Positions 1 through 6,196 are shown, counted from the stretch's first letter. The stretch: 6,196 nucleotides of DNA from Phycisphaerales bacterium (GCA_019747615.1 JAIEQQ010000656.1:1-6196); one strand, 5' to 3'. Program-made: numbers and translations. Notes: generated by a model not told the origin, from the sequence alone.

Positions 1-911
1 CCGACAAACTTCAGGCCGAGATGCCCACCGACCAGCAGTGGTTCCGATTCTTCAAGCCCGGCCTGAAGGGCGACGGCTCGGACGAGGAAGAACTCGGCTA
101 CCGGTCCATCCGCTATTGGGCGGGCACGCGCGACGACCTCGCGACCACGGGCTCCGGCAGCAACGCAAATCCCGCCGGTCCCGACGCCGCCGCACGCTCC
201 CAACCCGCCGGCCCCGCGAACCCCGCCGGCACGCTCTGCCGCGTTGATGCTCGCATCTTCGTGCGGCTCCCCGCCAAAGGCGCAACCACCCGCACGCCGG
301 CCACCGGCAGTGCAGCGCCCGATGCCAGCCTCCGCATCATCGACAGCCAGGCCATCTACTTCCTCTCGAGCGATCGAGGCGAGGAGACCTGGTCCATCCG
401 CATGACCATCAAAGATCCCGACGGCGGCCGCCCGCAGGTCTACACCGAAACCGGCGCACGCACCGGCGACCTCCTGACCATCGCCCTCAACTCGCCGAGC
501 GAAGATGGCAAGACGATCCGCCCGCTGATCCAAGGCGCTGGCTACGTCTCGCAACTCGAGGCCCAGTTGCTGCCGCGTCTGTTGGTGCGATCGCGCACCA
601 CTGCCGATGTCGGCCTCTACGCGTACCGCTCGGAGTCCAAGTCCGTCGTATTGCGCCGCGACAAACTCATCGCTGACCCCAAGGGCCGCGATCTCTGGGT
701 CGTCACCACGCGCCACCGCGAAGAGCCCGACGTCCAGACCAGCGTGCTCAACAGCGAAGGGGATCTGCTCCGCAGCGAACTCAGCGACGGACGCGTGTGG
801 GAAGCGGTGACGCCCACCGAGCTCTTCAACCGATATCGCACCAAGGGCCTGCCCACCGGCAGCCAACCCGGCCCCGGTGCCGGCCGTCGCGGCGGCGATC
901 GCGGGCGCTGA
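1..911 (+). CDS. Hypothetical protein, C-terminal part (open at left edge)
   Basis: I do not recognise this protein. The reading frame is open from the first bases (first full codon at 3) to a TGA at 909-911, so the gene probably begins outside the window; an ATG at 21 exists but has no ribosome binding site and the coding frame continues upstream of it. The visible 302 residues lack membrane segments. Counting from the ATG at 21, residues about 45-70 are a Gly/Pro/Ala-rich stretch with repeated NPAG/QPAG units. It is flanked by segments of alternating hydrophobic and polar residues that look like beta strands (for example VDARIFVRL, WSIRMTIKD, GLYAYRSES, DLWVVTTRH). The C-terminal tail is Gly/Arg-rich and looks disordered. 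A beta-sheet envelope protein is possible, but nothing fixes a function. It lies 54 bases ahead of the response regulator on the same strand, so co-transcription is possible. Confidence 0.7.
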   Translation, partial: DKLQAEMPTDQQWFRFFKPGLKGDGSDEEELGYRSIRYWAGTRDDLATTGSGSNANPAGPDAAARSQPAGPANPAGTLCRVDARIFVRLPAKGATTRTPATGSAAPDASLRIIDSQAIYFLSSDRGEETWSIRMTIKDPDGGRPQVYTETGARTGDLLTIALNSPSEDGKTIRPLIQGAGYVSQLEAQLLPRLLVRSRTTADVGLYAYRSESKSVVLRRDKLIADPKGRDLWVVTTRHREEPDVQTSVLNSEGDLLRSELSDGRVWEAVTPTELFNRYRTKGLPTGSQPGPGAGRRGGDRGR

Positions 912-965
912 GCACTCATCCCACCGGCGCGCCCTGTGCCACCGCCACTCATACGCTCACTCCCC

Positions 966-2471
966 ATGGCCGAACACCTCAAGCCCGACAACCTTCGCGC
1001 CCAAGTCCTCATCATCGAAGACGAGGTCGCGCTCGCCGAGGTCATGGCCGAGGCGCTCAGAAAGCCCGGGCACGTCTGCACCATCTGCCACGGCATCGAA
1101 CGCGCCATCGACGAACTCAAGCACGGCACCTTCGACGTCATCGTCACCGACCTGCGCATGCCCGAGTCCGGCGGCAAGCTCGGCGTCGCCCCCGATGGCG
1201 CAGACTCCGGCATGATCGTCCTGCGTACCGCACGCAAGCTCCAGCCGCAGGCCGAGTGCATCATGGTCACCGCCCACGGCGACGTGCAGACCACCCGCTC
1301 AGCATTCAAAGAAGGCGTCCGCGACTTCATCGAGAAGCCGCTGGATATCGCGGTGTTCCGCAAGGTTGTCTCCGACGCCGCGGAGGAGGTGCTGCTGCGT
1401 CATGAAGCCACGCGCGACGGCGTGGGCGAACTGGTGCAGCACGACGGCTTCGAAGGAATCATCGCCGGCAGCGAGCCGATGCGCAAGATCCTGCGCACCG
1501 TCAAGGGCGTCTCGGCGAGCCAGCTCCCGATCTTGATTCTCGGCGAGAGCGGCACCGGCAAAGAGCTCATCGCGCAGGCGGTTCACAAGAACTCGTCGCG
1601 GGCCAAGGGCCGCTTCGTCGCGCTCAACTGCGCCGCCGAGACCGAGACGCTCCTGGAGGACCAGCTCTTTGGCCACATCCGCGGCGCCTTCACCGGGGCC
1701 GAGAAGGACCGTGAGGGCGTCTTTGAGTACGCCACCAACGGCACGCTGTTCCTGGACGAGATCGGCGACATGCCCCTGAAGATGCAGGCCAAGCTGCTGC
1801 GCGTGCTGGAGACCGGGCGCGTGGTGCGCGTCGGCAGCAACGACGAGCGCCAGACGGACGTGCGGCTGGTGAGCGCGACCAATAAAGACCTCAAGGCGAT
1901 GATCGCCAAGGGCGAGTTCCGCGAGGACTTGTACTTCCGCATCAAGGGCGCAGAGGTGGTGTTGCCGCCGCTGCGTGATCGGCGTGAGGATGTGCCGCGG
2001 ATCGTGAACCACGCGCTGGCGAGATGCGTGGGCAAGGCCCTTGCGAAGGACGCGCCGGTGCCGGGGATCACTGACGCCGCGATGATGCGCCTCAGCGCGT
2101 ACTCGTGGCCCGGCAACGTGCGCCAACTGCTGAACGTCGTGCAGAACATGGTCGTCAACGCCATGGGCGAGGCGGAAGACCCGCGCAAGACGCTGATCGT
2201 TGACGTCCGCCACATCCCCGAGGACATCCGCAGCGCCGACGGCCCGGACGACCACGGCGTCGGCCTTGACGACGATCTCGCCGGGAGCGCCGCCGGCGTC
2301 GGCGGCACCACGGGCGGCTCGCTGGCCGGCACGCCGCTCGAGCAGATCGAGAAGCGCGCCATCCGCGAGACGCTCCGCATGTACGCCGGCAACCGCGAAC
2401 TCACCGCCAAGGCTCTGGGCATCGGCGAGCGCACGCTCTATCGGAAGCTGCGCGAGTACGGGCTGAAGTGA
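966..2471 (+). CDS. Sigma-54-dependent response regulator, NtrC family
   Basis: A two-component regulator that, once phosphorylated by a sensor kinase, should remodel sigma-54 RNA polymerase and switch on -24/-12 promoters. The protein from ATG 966 has 501 residues and shows all three NtrC-family domains. REC covers about 12-135, with acidic residues E18-D19-E20, phospho-acceptor D62 (VTDLRMP), T102 and K124 (IEKP). AAA+ covers about 165-400, with Walker A GESGTGKE at 193-200, the sigma-54-contacting GAFTGA at 240-245, Walker B LFLDE at 261-265 and the FREDLYFR and WPGNVRQL motifs. A Gly/Asp-rich linker (about 423-457) leads to a Fis-type helix-turn-helix at 458-501. A GTG at 936 would add ten residues; ATG 966 puts the REC domain at the usual distance from the start. 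Between D62 and T102 there are 40 residues, about 12 more than in NtrC. No kinase gene is visible and I found no convincing sigma-54 promoter, so its targets are unknown. Confidence 0.96.
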   Translation: MAEHLKPDNLRAQVLIIEDEVALAEVMAEALRKPGHVCTICHGIERAIDELKHGTFDVIVTDLRMPESGGKLGVAPDGADSGMIVLRTARKLQPQAECIMVTAHGDVQTTRSAFKEGVRDFIEKPLDIAVFRKVVSDAAEEVLLRHEATRDGVGELVQHDGFEGIIAGSEPMRKILRTVKGVSASQLPILILGESGTGKELIAQAVHKNSSRAKGRFVALNCAAETETLLEDQLFGHIRGAFTGAEKDREGVFEYATNGTLFLDEIGDMPLKMQAKLLRVLETGRVVRVGSNDERQTDVRLVSATNKDLKAMIAKGEFREDLYFRIKGAEVVLPPLRDRREDVPRIVNHALARCVGKALAKDAPVPGITDAAMMRLSAYSWPGNVRQLLNVVQNMVVNAMGEAEDPRKTLIVDVRHIPEDIRSADGPDDHGVGLDDDLAGSAAGVGGTTGGSLAGTPLEQIEKRAIRETLRMYAGNRELTAKALGIGERTLYRKLREYGLK

Positions 2472-2477
2472 TCGAGC

Positions 2478-3311
2478 TCAGCGCGCCGCGGCCGCTGGCA
2501 CCGTCTGCATCCGCACACGCACGAGCAGATCATCCAGCGCCGCGCGGCCCAGCACCGGATCAACCTCCTCCGGCAGCGAGCTGGCCGTCCGAGCCGCCTC
2601 CAGCTCCGCTTGCAGGCTCGCGTACTTGCGCTCGTGCTGCAACAGGCTCTTGCCCGCGAGCTCCTGCTTCTCCGCGCCGCCGACCTTCAGCCGGATCAAC
2701 TCCGCGATCTCGTCGCTGCGGTGCTCATCGTTCAGCCGCACAAGGTTGGACTCGACGCGCCCGGTCCGCATGAGATGGATCCCCGCCAGCAGCACGCGAT
2801 AGGTGTAGAGCAGGCCCTTGACCGTCGGCTTGCCGCCCTTGATCACCATATCCCACTGGTTGTGCGCGAAGCTCATGTAGTGGTGCCGATGGTTGCGGGT
2901 GATGCAGTGAACCGCGATCGCCTTGAGCTCCGCGTGCTCATCGCACGTCGCGACGACGATGTCAGAGAAGATCTGCTCAAGGACGTACCCGTTGTTCTTC
3001 AGCAGCAGCCTGAAGAACTTGCCGACGTCGTGTGTCACCACGTCCATCTCGACCGGCGCGTCCTTATCCATGACCTCAACAGTCTCACTCGGCGGGTCCA
3101 GCTTGCACAGCAGTCGCACCGGCGTGACGTGCGAGCCGCGCAGGTCGTAGTCCGAATCCGCCGACGAGAAGCCGTAGAGATGCGCCCCGCTGAAGGTCAC
3201 AAACAGCAGCGGGTATGGCTGCTTGCGCATGAACTCGGCGACCACGTCGCCCCGAACGCCGGGTGCGATCGGCTGGACGGGGGCCACATACTGAGCGGGC
3301 TGAATCAGCAT
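2478..3311 (-). CDS. RlaP-like nucleotidyltransferase (PF10127 type)
   Basis: A DNA-polymerase-beta-fold nucleotidyltransferase that resembles the RlaP family (RNA ligase-associated predicted nucleotidyltransferases), proposed to act in RNA repair; its substrate is unknown. From ATG 3311 the protein has 277 residues. The signature runs from S41 (SGAHLYGF) to the metal-binding pair D54 and D56 in SDYDLRG, and D90 in VEMDVVTHD is the likely third carboxylate. The position of the second residue of the usual Gly-Ser pair is Ala43. A helical region with conserved-looking motifs follows (KNNGYVLEQIF 105-115, HHYMSFAHNQ 143-152, KGLLYTYRVLLAG 165-177), then a charged, probably coiled C-terminal part. 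A GTG at 3374 would add 21 residues that do not look conserved and would place the hairpin at 3318-3334 inside the gene, so I prefer the ATG. It converges on the response regulator with six bases between the stops. The family call is from motifs remembered, not searched. Confidence 0.88.
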   Translation of the reverse strand: MLIQPAQYVAPVQPIAPGVRGDVVAEFMRKQPYPLLFVTFSGAHLYGFSSADSDYDLRGSHVTPVRLLCKLDPPSETVEVMDKDAPVEMDVVTHDVGKFFRLLLKNNGYVLEQIFSDIVVATCDEHAELKAIAVHCITRNHRHHYMSFAHNQWDMVIKGGKPTVKGLLYTYRVLLAGIHLMRTGRVESNLVRLNDEHRSDEIAELIRLKVGGAEKQELAGKSLLQHERKYASLQAELEAARTASSLPEEVDPVLGRAALDDLLVRVRMQTVPAAAAR

Positions 3312-3317
3312 GGCCGA

Positions 3318-3334
3318 GCGTAGCTTCGCTACGC
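3318..3334. repeat. Perfect 7-bp inverted repeat (hairpin) before the nucleotidyltransferase start
   Basis: GCGTAGC at 3318-3324 and GCTACGC at 3328-3334 are exact reverse complements around a three-base loop. On the minus strand the hairpin ends six bases before the ATG at 3311, so in the nucleotidyltransferase mRNA it could mask the start region, or serve as a protein site in DNA. No run of T follows on either strand, so it is not a typical terminator. The rest of the 213-base gap (3312-3524) between the two divergent genes holds no credible gene or RNA. Confidence 0.6.
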
Positions 3335-3512
3335 GATGAACCACTCGCACGCTCGAAGAGCCGAGTCCCAGCACGCCGCGGCCGTGCCGTCGGGCTCACT
3401 CCGCGCCCGCGCAGCCTGCGGCAACGACCGCCATCGCGACCTCCGCCCAGCAGCGGCCCCGCGCCAAGGCGATCTTGTGCATCTCGCATCTTCCTCGCAC
3501 CTTGAAAGATGC

Positions 3513-3518
3513 TACGAT
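3513..3518 (+). promoter_or_regulatory. Possible -10 box for a leaderless toxin-antitoxin transcript
   Basis: TACGAT keeps the TA...AT positions of the bacterial -10 consensus and lies six bases before the antitoxin ATG at 3525, so transcription would start at or next to the A of the start codon. No Shine-Dalgarno-like purine run lies at the right distance before that ATG, which fits a leaderless message. No good -35 box is seen 16-18 bases upstream. A short GAAA...TTTC inverted pair (3504-3507 and 3518-3521) straddles the box and might contribute to an autoregulatory operator, but it is weak. Confidence 0.35.
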
Positions 3519-3524
3519 TTCGAC

Positions 3525-3818
3525 ATGATCAGACCCGAAGACATCTCGCCGCTCACGGACTTCAAGCGCAACACCGCCGCGTACATCAAGCAACTCAAAA
3601 AGTCCAAGCGCCCCGCGGTCCTTACCGTCAACGGCAAGGCCGCGCTGATTGTCGCCGACGCTGGGGCGTATCAGGCGATGCTGGATGAGCTGGAGCGGGC
3701 GGCCTCCGCCGCGGAGCTTGCCGAGGCCTTGGCCGAGGACAGCGCGGGCCGCTCGGTGCCGCTCGCGGACGCCGCCTCGCTCCTCCGCCGCCAGACCCGC
3801 CGGAAGCGTGCGTCATGA
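3525..3818 (+). CDS. Type II antitoxin, Phd/YefM family
   Basis: The antitoxin should bind and neutralise the ParE/RelE-like toxin encoded next and, as is usual for the family, repress the shared promoter alone or with the toxin. The 97-residue protein has the Phd/YefM layout. An N-terminal DNA-binding part, about residues 1-55, holds ISPLTDFKRNTAAYIKQL and VLTVNGKAALIVADAGAYQ, where conserved features of the fold are clear. A helical, acidic segment from about 52 (MLDELERAASAAELAEAL) and an EDSAGRSVPLADA tail form the likely toxin-binding part, ending in a basic stretch. The frame is open upstream to 3336, but the extra residues are low-complexity and ATG 3525 matches the family's usual N-terminus. 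The stop overlaps the toxin start as ATGA (3815-3818), which implies translational coupling. Confidence 0.92.
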   Translation: MIRPEDISPLTDFKRNTAAYIKQLKKSKRPAVLTVNGKAALIVADAGAYQAMLDELERAASAAELAEALAEDSAGRSVPLADAASLLRRQTRRKRAS

Positions 3819-4132
3819 AGACGTACGCCGTGCGCGTGTCGCCGCGCGCGATGCGCAACCTGCTGGACCTGCACGCCTTCATCGCCGAAGACTCGCGGGA
3901 CGAGGCGGACCAGTGGCTCGATCGCCTGCTCGACCGCGCGTTCTCGCTGGCGGCATTCCCGCTTCGTGCGCCGCTCGCGCCCGAGTCGCCCCTCGGCCGC
4001 GTCCGCGTGCGGCACCTGATCGACGGCAACTACCGCATCCTCTTTTGTGTACGAGGCAAGGGCGTGGTCATTCTCGGCGTACGCCACGCCGCCCGCCGCC
4101 CGAATCGCAAGGCCCTCAAGCCCCATGACTGA
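3815..4132 (+). CDS. Type II toxin, ParE/RelE superfamily
   Basis: A 105-residue toxin of the ParE/RelE fold. ParE members poison DNA gyrase and RelE members cut mRNA in the ribosome; the sequence alone does not decide which, though the long N-terminal helical hairpin favours ParE. It begins with a short strand (YAVRVSP, 4-10). Two helices follow (RAMRNLLDLHAFIAED 11-26 and RDEADQWLDRLLDRAFSLAAF 28-48). Then come the strands RVRVRHLI (62-69), NYRILFCVRG (72-81) and VVILGVRHAARR (84-95), the last with the H-x-x-R pattern common in this group. Length and motif order match an intact toxin. It overlaps the antitoxin by four bases and the following acyltransferase by eight, so expression of all three may be linked. 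Confidence 0.92.
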   Translation: MKTYAVRVSPRAMRNLLDLHAFIAEDSRDEADQWLDRLLDRAFSLAAFPLRAPLAPESPLGRVRVRHLIDGNYRILFCVRGKGVVILGVRHAARRPNRKALKPHD

Positions 4133-5486
4133 CCTCCCCACTCCTCCTTCGCCACTGCCCGACGCCCACGGCCAACCCGAGCGCAACGACGCGCCAAAGA
4201 ACGCGACGCCCGCGCCGCAACACGCCGCGCCCGCGGCCTCCGCCACCACCAAGCCCCCGCGCCTCCAATCCCTCGACGCCTTCCGCGGCCTCACCATGGG
4301 CGCCATGGTCCTGGTCAACAACCCCGGCTCGTGGTCCTTCATCTATCCGCCGCTCAAACACGCCACATGGCACGGCTGCACACCGACGGACCTCATCTTT
4401 CCCTTCTTCCTGTTCATCGTCGGTGTGTCGATGGCCTTCTCGTTCGCCTCGCGCGATCCCGGCGCGCCCGCGTGCGGGCTGGTCCCGCTCACGCGGTCGC
4501 TGACCATCAGAATCCTCCGCCGCGCCGCGCTGCTGTTTGCGCTGGGCATGCTGCTGGCCGTCTTCGGCCCGCTGCTTGACGGCGTGCTCAAAGAGAACTG
4601 GCGCGGCCTCTCCACCATCCGAATCCCCGGCGTCCTCCAGCGCATCGCGATCTGCTTCGCCATCGCCAGCGTCATCGTGCTCACGCTCAGCGTCCGCGTG
4701 CAGATCATCATCGGCGCGGCCCTCCTGCTCGCGTACACCATCGCGATGCTCGCACTGGCCCCGAGCGCCGATCCGTTCGCCTCCACTGACAACCTCTGCC
4801 GCACGATCGACCTGGCGATCCTCGGCCCAGCCCACGTCTGGTCGGCCCAGCCGACGGACCCCGAGGGCCTCTTCTCGACACTCCCGGCGCTCGTCACCAC
4901 GCTCATCGGCTTCTGGGTCGGCTTGGTCCTGCGGCGGACAACCACCGACGCCAGCGCCCACACGCCCGTGACCAACACCGCCGCCGCGCGCCTCACCACG
5001 TCCGCACGCTCGCCCCGCCGCACGCTCAACACGCTCGCGATCCTCGCCGCGGCCCTGCTCCTGAGCGGCTACGCCCTCAGCGACTTCATGCCGCTGAACA
5101 AGACCCTGTGGACACCAACCTACGTCCTCTACACCGCCGGCATCGCCACCGCCACCCTCGGAGCGATGCACCTGCTCATCGACCTCCTGCGACTTTCACG
5201 CTGGTCGATCCCGCTGCAAATCCTCGGCCTCAACGCGATCCTGCTCTTCGTCGGCTCGGGCCTCGTGGGCCGCGTGCTGACGTCGATCACCGCGTACCAC
5301 GCGCCCATTGACGGCGACCTCACGCTGGCCAAGCCCGTCTCACTCAAAGCCGCCCTCTACGAATCACTCACCTTCACCGGCCTCAGCCCCATCGACGCCT
5401 CACTGACCTTCGCACTCTTCACGCTGGCGTGCTGGTTCTGCGTGCTGTGGTACCTGTGGCAGCGGCGGTGGTTTTGGAAGGTGTAG
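4125..5486 (+). CDS. NagX/HGSNAT-like membrane acyltransferase (COG4299; DUF1624/DUF5009 type)
   Basis: An integral membrane protein of the family that includes human heparan-alpha-glucosaminide N-acetyltransferase (HGSNAT), which carries acetyl groups from cytosolic acetyl-CoA to amino sugars across the membrane, and bacterial NagX, found with N-acetylglucosamine use genes. From ATG 4125 it has 453 residues. Residues 1-45 are a disordered Pro/Ala-rich tail. The family core follows: SLDAFRGL (49-56), VNNPG (64-68), KHATWHG (78-84) and TPTDLIFPFFLFIVG (86-100), then VLQRIAICF (170-178). H79 in KHATW aligns, from memory, with the catalytic His269 of HGSNAT. About ten hydrophobic segments are visible, including 89-107, 133-150, 170-190, 193-211, 252-270, 303-320, 332-353, 364-384 and 426-446. 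The loop at 271-300 is Thr/Ala/Arg-rich. The C-terminus (WQRRWFWKV) looks complete. A GTG at 4047 is open in frame but lies inside the toxin gene. The substrate is not known; glycan or peptidoglycan sugar acetylation is an inference. Confidence 0.9.
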   Translation: MTDLPTPPSPLPDAHGQPERNDAPKNATPAPQHAAPAASATTKPPRLQSLDAFRGLTMGAMVLVNNPGSWSFIYPPLKHATWHGCTPTDLIFPFFLFIVGVSMAFSFASRDPGAPACGLVPLTRSLTIRILRRAALLFALGMLLAVFGPLLDGVLKENWRGLSTIRIPGVLQRIAICFAIASVIVLTLSVRVQIIIGAALLLAYTIAMLALAPSADPFASTDNLCRTIDLAILGPAHVWSAQPTDPEGLFSTLPALVTTLIGFWVGLVLRRTTTDASAHTPVTNTAAARLTTSARSPRRTLNTLAILAAALLLSGYALSDFMPLNKTLWTPTYVLYTAGIATATLGAMHLLIDLLRLSRWSIPLQILGLNAILLFVGSGLVGRVLTSITAYHAPIDGDLTLAKPVSLKAALYESLTFTGLSPIDASLTFALFTLACWFCVLWYLWQRRWFWKV

Positions 5487-5487
5487 T

Positions 5488-5504
5488 GCCGAGCGTCGCT
5501 ACGC
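5488..5504. repeat. Shortened second copy of the 3313-3334 palindromic sequence
   Basis: The 17 bases GCCGAGCGTCGCTACGC equal positions 3313-3334 with five internal bases (TAGCT) removed: GCCGAGCG plus TCGCTACGC. The copy begins two bases after the stop of the acyltransferase gene, just before the coding frame on the right. The deletion removes most of one hairpin arm, leaving only AGCG-T-CGCT. Chance is possible at this GC content, but 17 matching bases, both in gaps between genes, suggest a small dispersed palindromic element. Confidence 0.45.
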
Positions 5505-5517
5505 CGCCGCGGCCGGG

Positions 5518-6196
5518 CTGAAGGTCATTGTCAAGGTCGTCGGCCAGTACGGCACGCCTTGGATCAAACGGCTGATCAGCACCGGGGACTCGTGCCGCGG
5601 CAGCATCCAGCAGGCGTTCACATATTTCCTGAAGTGGGAGGGCAGGCCGCCCATCAACTTGCTGGAAGTGGCAAGCTGGACCGACTGGACCGTCGCATCC
5701 TCAAAGCACTTCATCAACGGCGCCGGGCGCTGCATCCAACAAACCGGCTCGGTCCTCAAGGCCAACTCCGCCAACTGGCAGTCCGCCCTCCGCTCGGTCT
5801 ACCTCCACATCGACCAATCCGCCGTGGGTGAGACCGCCAAGCACGGCCTGGCGATCATGTCGCGCCGCATGTCCCAGCTCAACCAACTCGGCGAGCTCGA
5901 TCTCCGCCTCGAGAAGCTCCGCGGCAACCTCGGCACCAACGCCACCGACGCCCAGAAGCTCGCCGCCGATGGGGCGATGCGTCGCGCGCCAGAGGGATTT
6001 GAGGCCACGCTGCGAACCGCTGGCACGACCACTGGACCGTCGGTGAAGGCAGTGGACGACGCGATCGCCAACATCGACCGGGTGCCCACGAACCACCTGC
6101 GGTCGCTGGTGAACGACCATGTGGGCGAGGGCAAGGCGTTCGCCAACATGCAGGAGTTCGAAGCCATGCGGATGCTGCCGGTGGAACACCTGAACG
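5518..6196 (+). CDS. Unrecognised protein, partial; open at right edge and without a normal start codon
   Basis: A plus-strand frame with codons at 5518, 5521 and so on is free of stops from 5407 through the right edge, giving 226 residues from 5518. G/C is strongly preferred at third positions and the protein composition is natural, unlike the His/Arg/Val-rich shadows on the other strand. It begins LKVIVKVVGQYGTPWIKRL; a Trp-containing part (SWTDWTV, 5674-5694) and a helical, possibly coiled segment (5848-5934, with MSQLNQLGELDLRLEKL) follow. Near the edge VPTNHLRSL and LPVEHLN look like related motifs. I recognise no domain. No ATG, GTG or TTG occurs in frame before TTG 5659 and GTG 5668, although coding character extends earlier; CTG 5518 is given only as an approximate left limit. 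A GTG at 5486, overlapping the previous stop as TAGTG, would reach this frame if one base were missing from 5489-5517. It may be a frameshifted gene, a 5'-truncated remnant, or a gene with an unusual start. Confidence 0.6.
   Translation, partial: MKVIVKVVGQYGTPWIKRLISTGDSCRGSIQQAFTYFLKWEGRPPINLLEVASWTDWTVASSKHFINGAGRCIQQTGSVLKANSANWQSALRSVYLHIDQSAVGETAKHGLAIMSRRMSQLNQLGELDLRLEKLRGNLGTNATDAQKLAADGAMRRAPEGFEATLRTAGTTTGPSVKAVDDAIANIDRVPTNHLRSLVNDHVGEGKAFANMQEFEAMRMLPVEHLN

Noticed and set aside
1299..2255. Long minus-strand open frames under the response regulator, and similar ones at 4116-5171 under the acyltransferase.
   Set aside because: They are shadows produced by high GC at third positions; their His/Arg/Gly-rich translations show no domains, while the plus-strand genes carry full family motifs.
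2479..2497. CAGCG...CGCTG inverted repeat at the end of the two convergent genes, as a shared terminator.
   Set aside because: Only a 5-bp stem with a nine-base loop and no T run on either strand; it lies within the nucleotidyltransferase C-terminal codons.
2497..2513. TGGCAC followed by TGCA as a sigma-54 promoter (similar strings near 4368 and 6020).
   Set aside because: The spacing between the GG and GC elements is not the required ten bases, and the sites lie inside genes.
2610..3323. A 237-residue plus-strand frame opposite the nucleotidyltransferase.
   Set aside because: It is the antisense of a gene with clear catalytic motifs, and its own translation shows no domain.
3396..3482. A 28-codon minus-strand frame starting ATGCACAAG, with a GAGGAAG purine run upstream, in the gap between the nucleotidyltransferase and the antitoxin.
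   Set aside because: Very short, with no recognisable domain. It ends before the nucleotidyltransferase start, and the purine run can arise by chance. It could be a leader peptide but nothing supports that.
5701..6189. A 162-residue minus-strand open frame at the right edge as the real gene.
   Set aside because: Its composition (His, Arg, Gly, Val rich) is typical of a shadow, and the plus frame in the same place reads as a better protein.

Overview
This is a GC-rich, gene-dense bacterial window with at least seven protein genes and no RNA genes, CRISPR arrays or insertion sequences that I can see. The base composition, the weak or absent Shine-Dalgarno sites, and the mix of a sigma-54 activator with a NagX-like membrane acyltransferase suggest a planctomycete, perhaps of the Phycisphaerae. 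This is an inference from style; no marker gene here proves it.

Left part, plus strand: the 3' portion of an unrecognised beta-rich protein (1-911, open at the left edge) is followed after a short gap by a complete NtrC-type response regulator (966-2471) with REC, AAA+ and Fis-type HTH domains. Its partner kinase is not in the window. Its REC domain is unusually long just after the phosphorylated Asp.

Middle: a minus-strand nucleotidyltransferase of the RlaP/PF10127 type (2478-3311) converges tail to tail on the regulator with six bases between them. No RNA ligase is nearby. A perfect 7-bp hairpin lies just upstream of its ATG.

Right part, plus strand: a Phd/YefM antitoxin (3525-3818) and a ParE/RelE toxin (3815-4132) overlap by four bases. 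The toxin in turn overlaps by eight bases the start of a multi-pass NagX/HGSNAT-like acyltransferase (4125-5486), so the three are probably one transcript. A -10-like hexamer six bases before the antitoxin ATG suggests a leaderless message. From about 5518 to the right edge another plus-strand frame is open and looks coding, but it has no normal start codon. A shortened copy of the hairpin sequence from the nucleotidyltransferase leader (5488-5504) sits exactly at the junction.

The most interesting points are the start-less right-hand gene with a shared palindromic sequence at its boundary, the toxin-antitoxin pair coupled to a membrane enzyme, the apparently solitary RlaP-like nucleotidyltransferase, and the enlarged REC domain. 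I see no clearly new multi-gene system.
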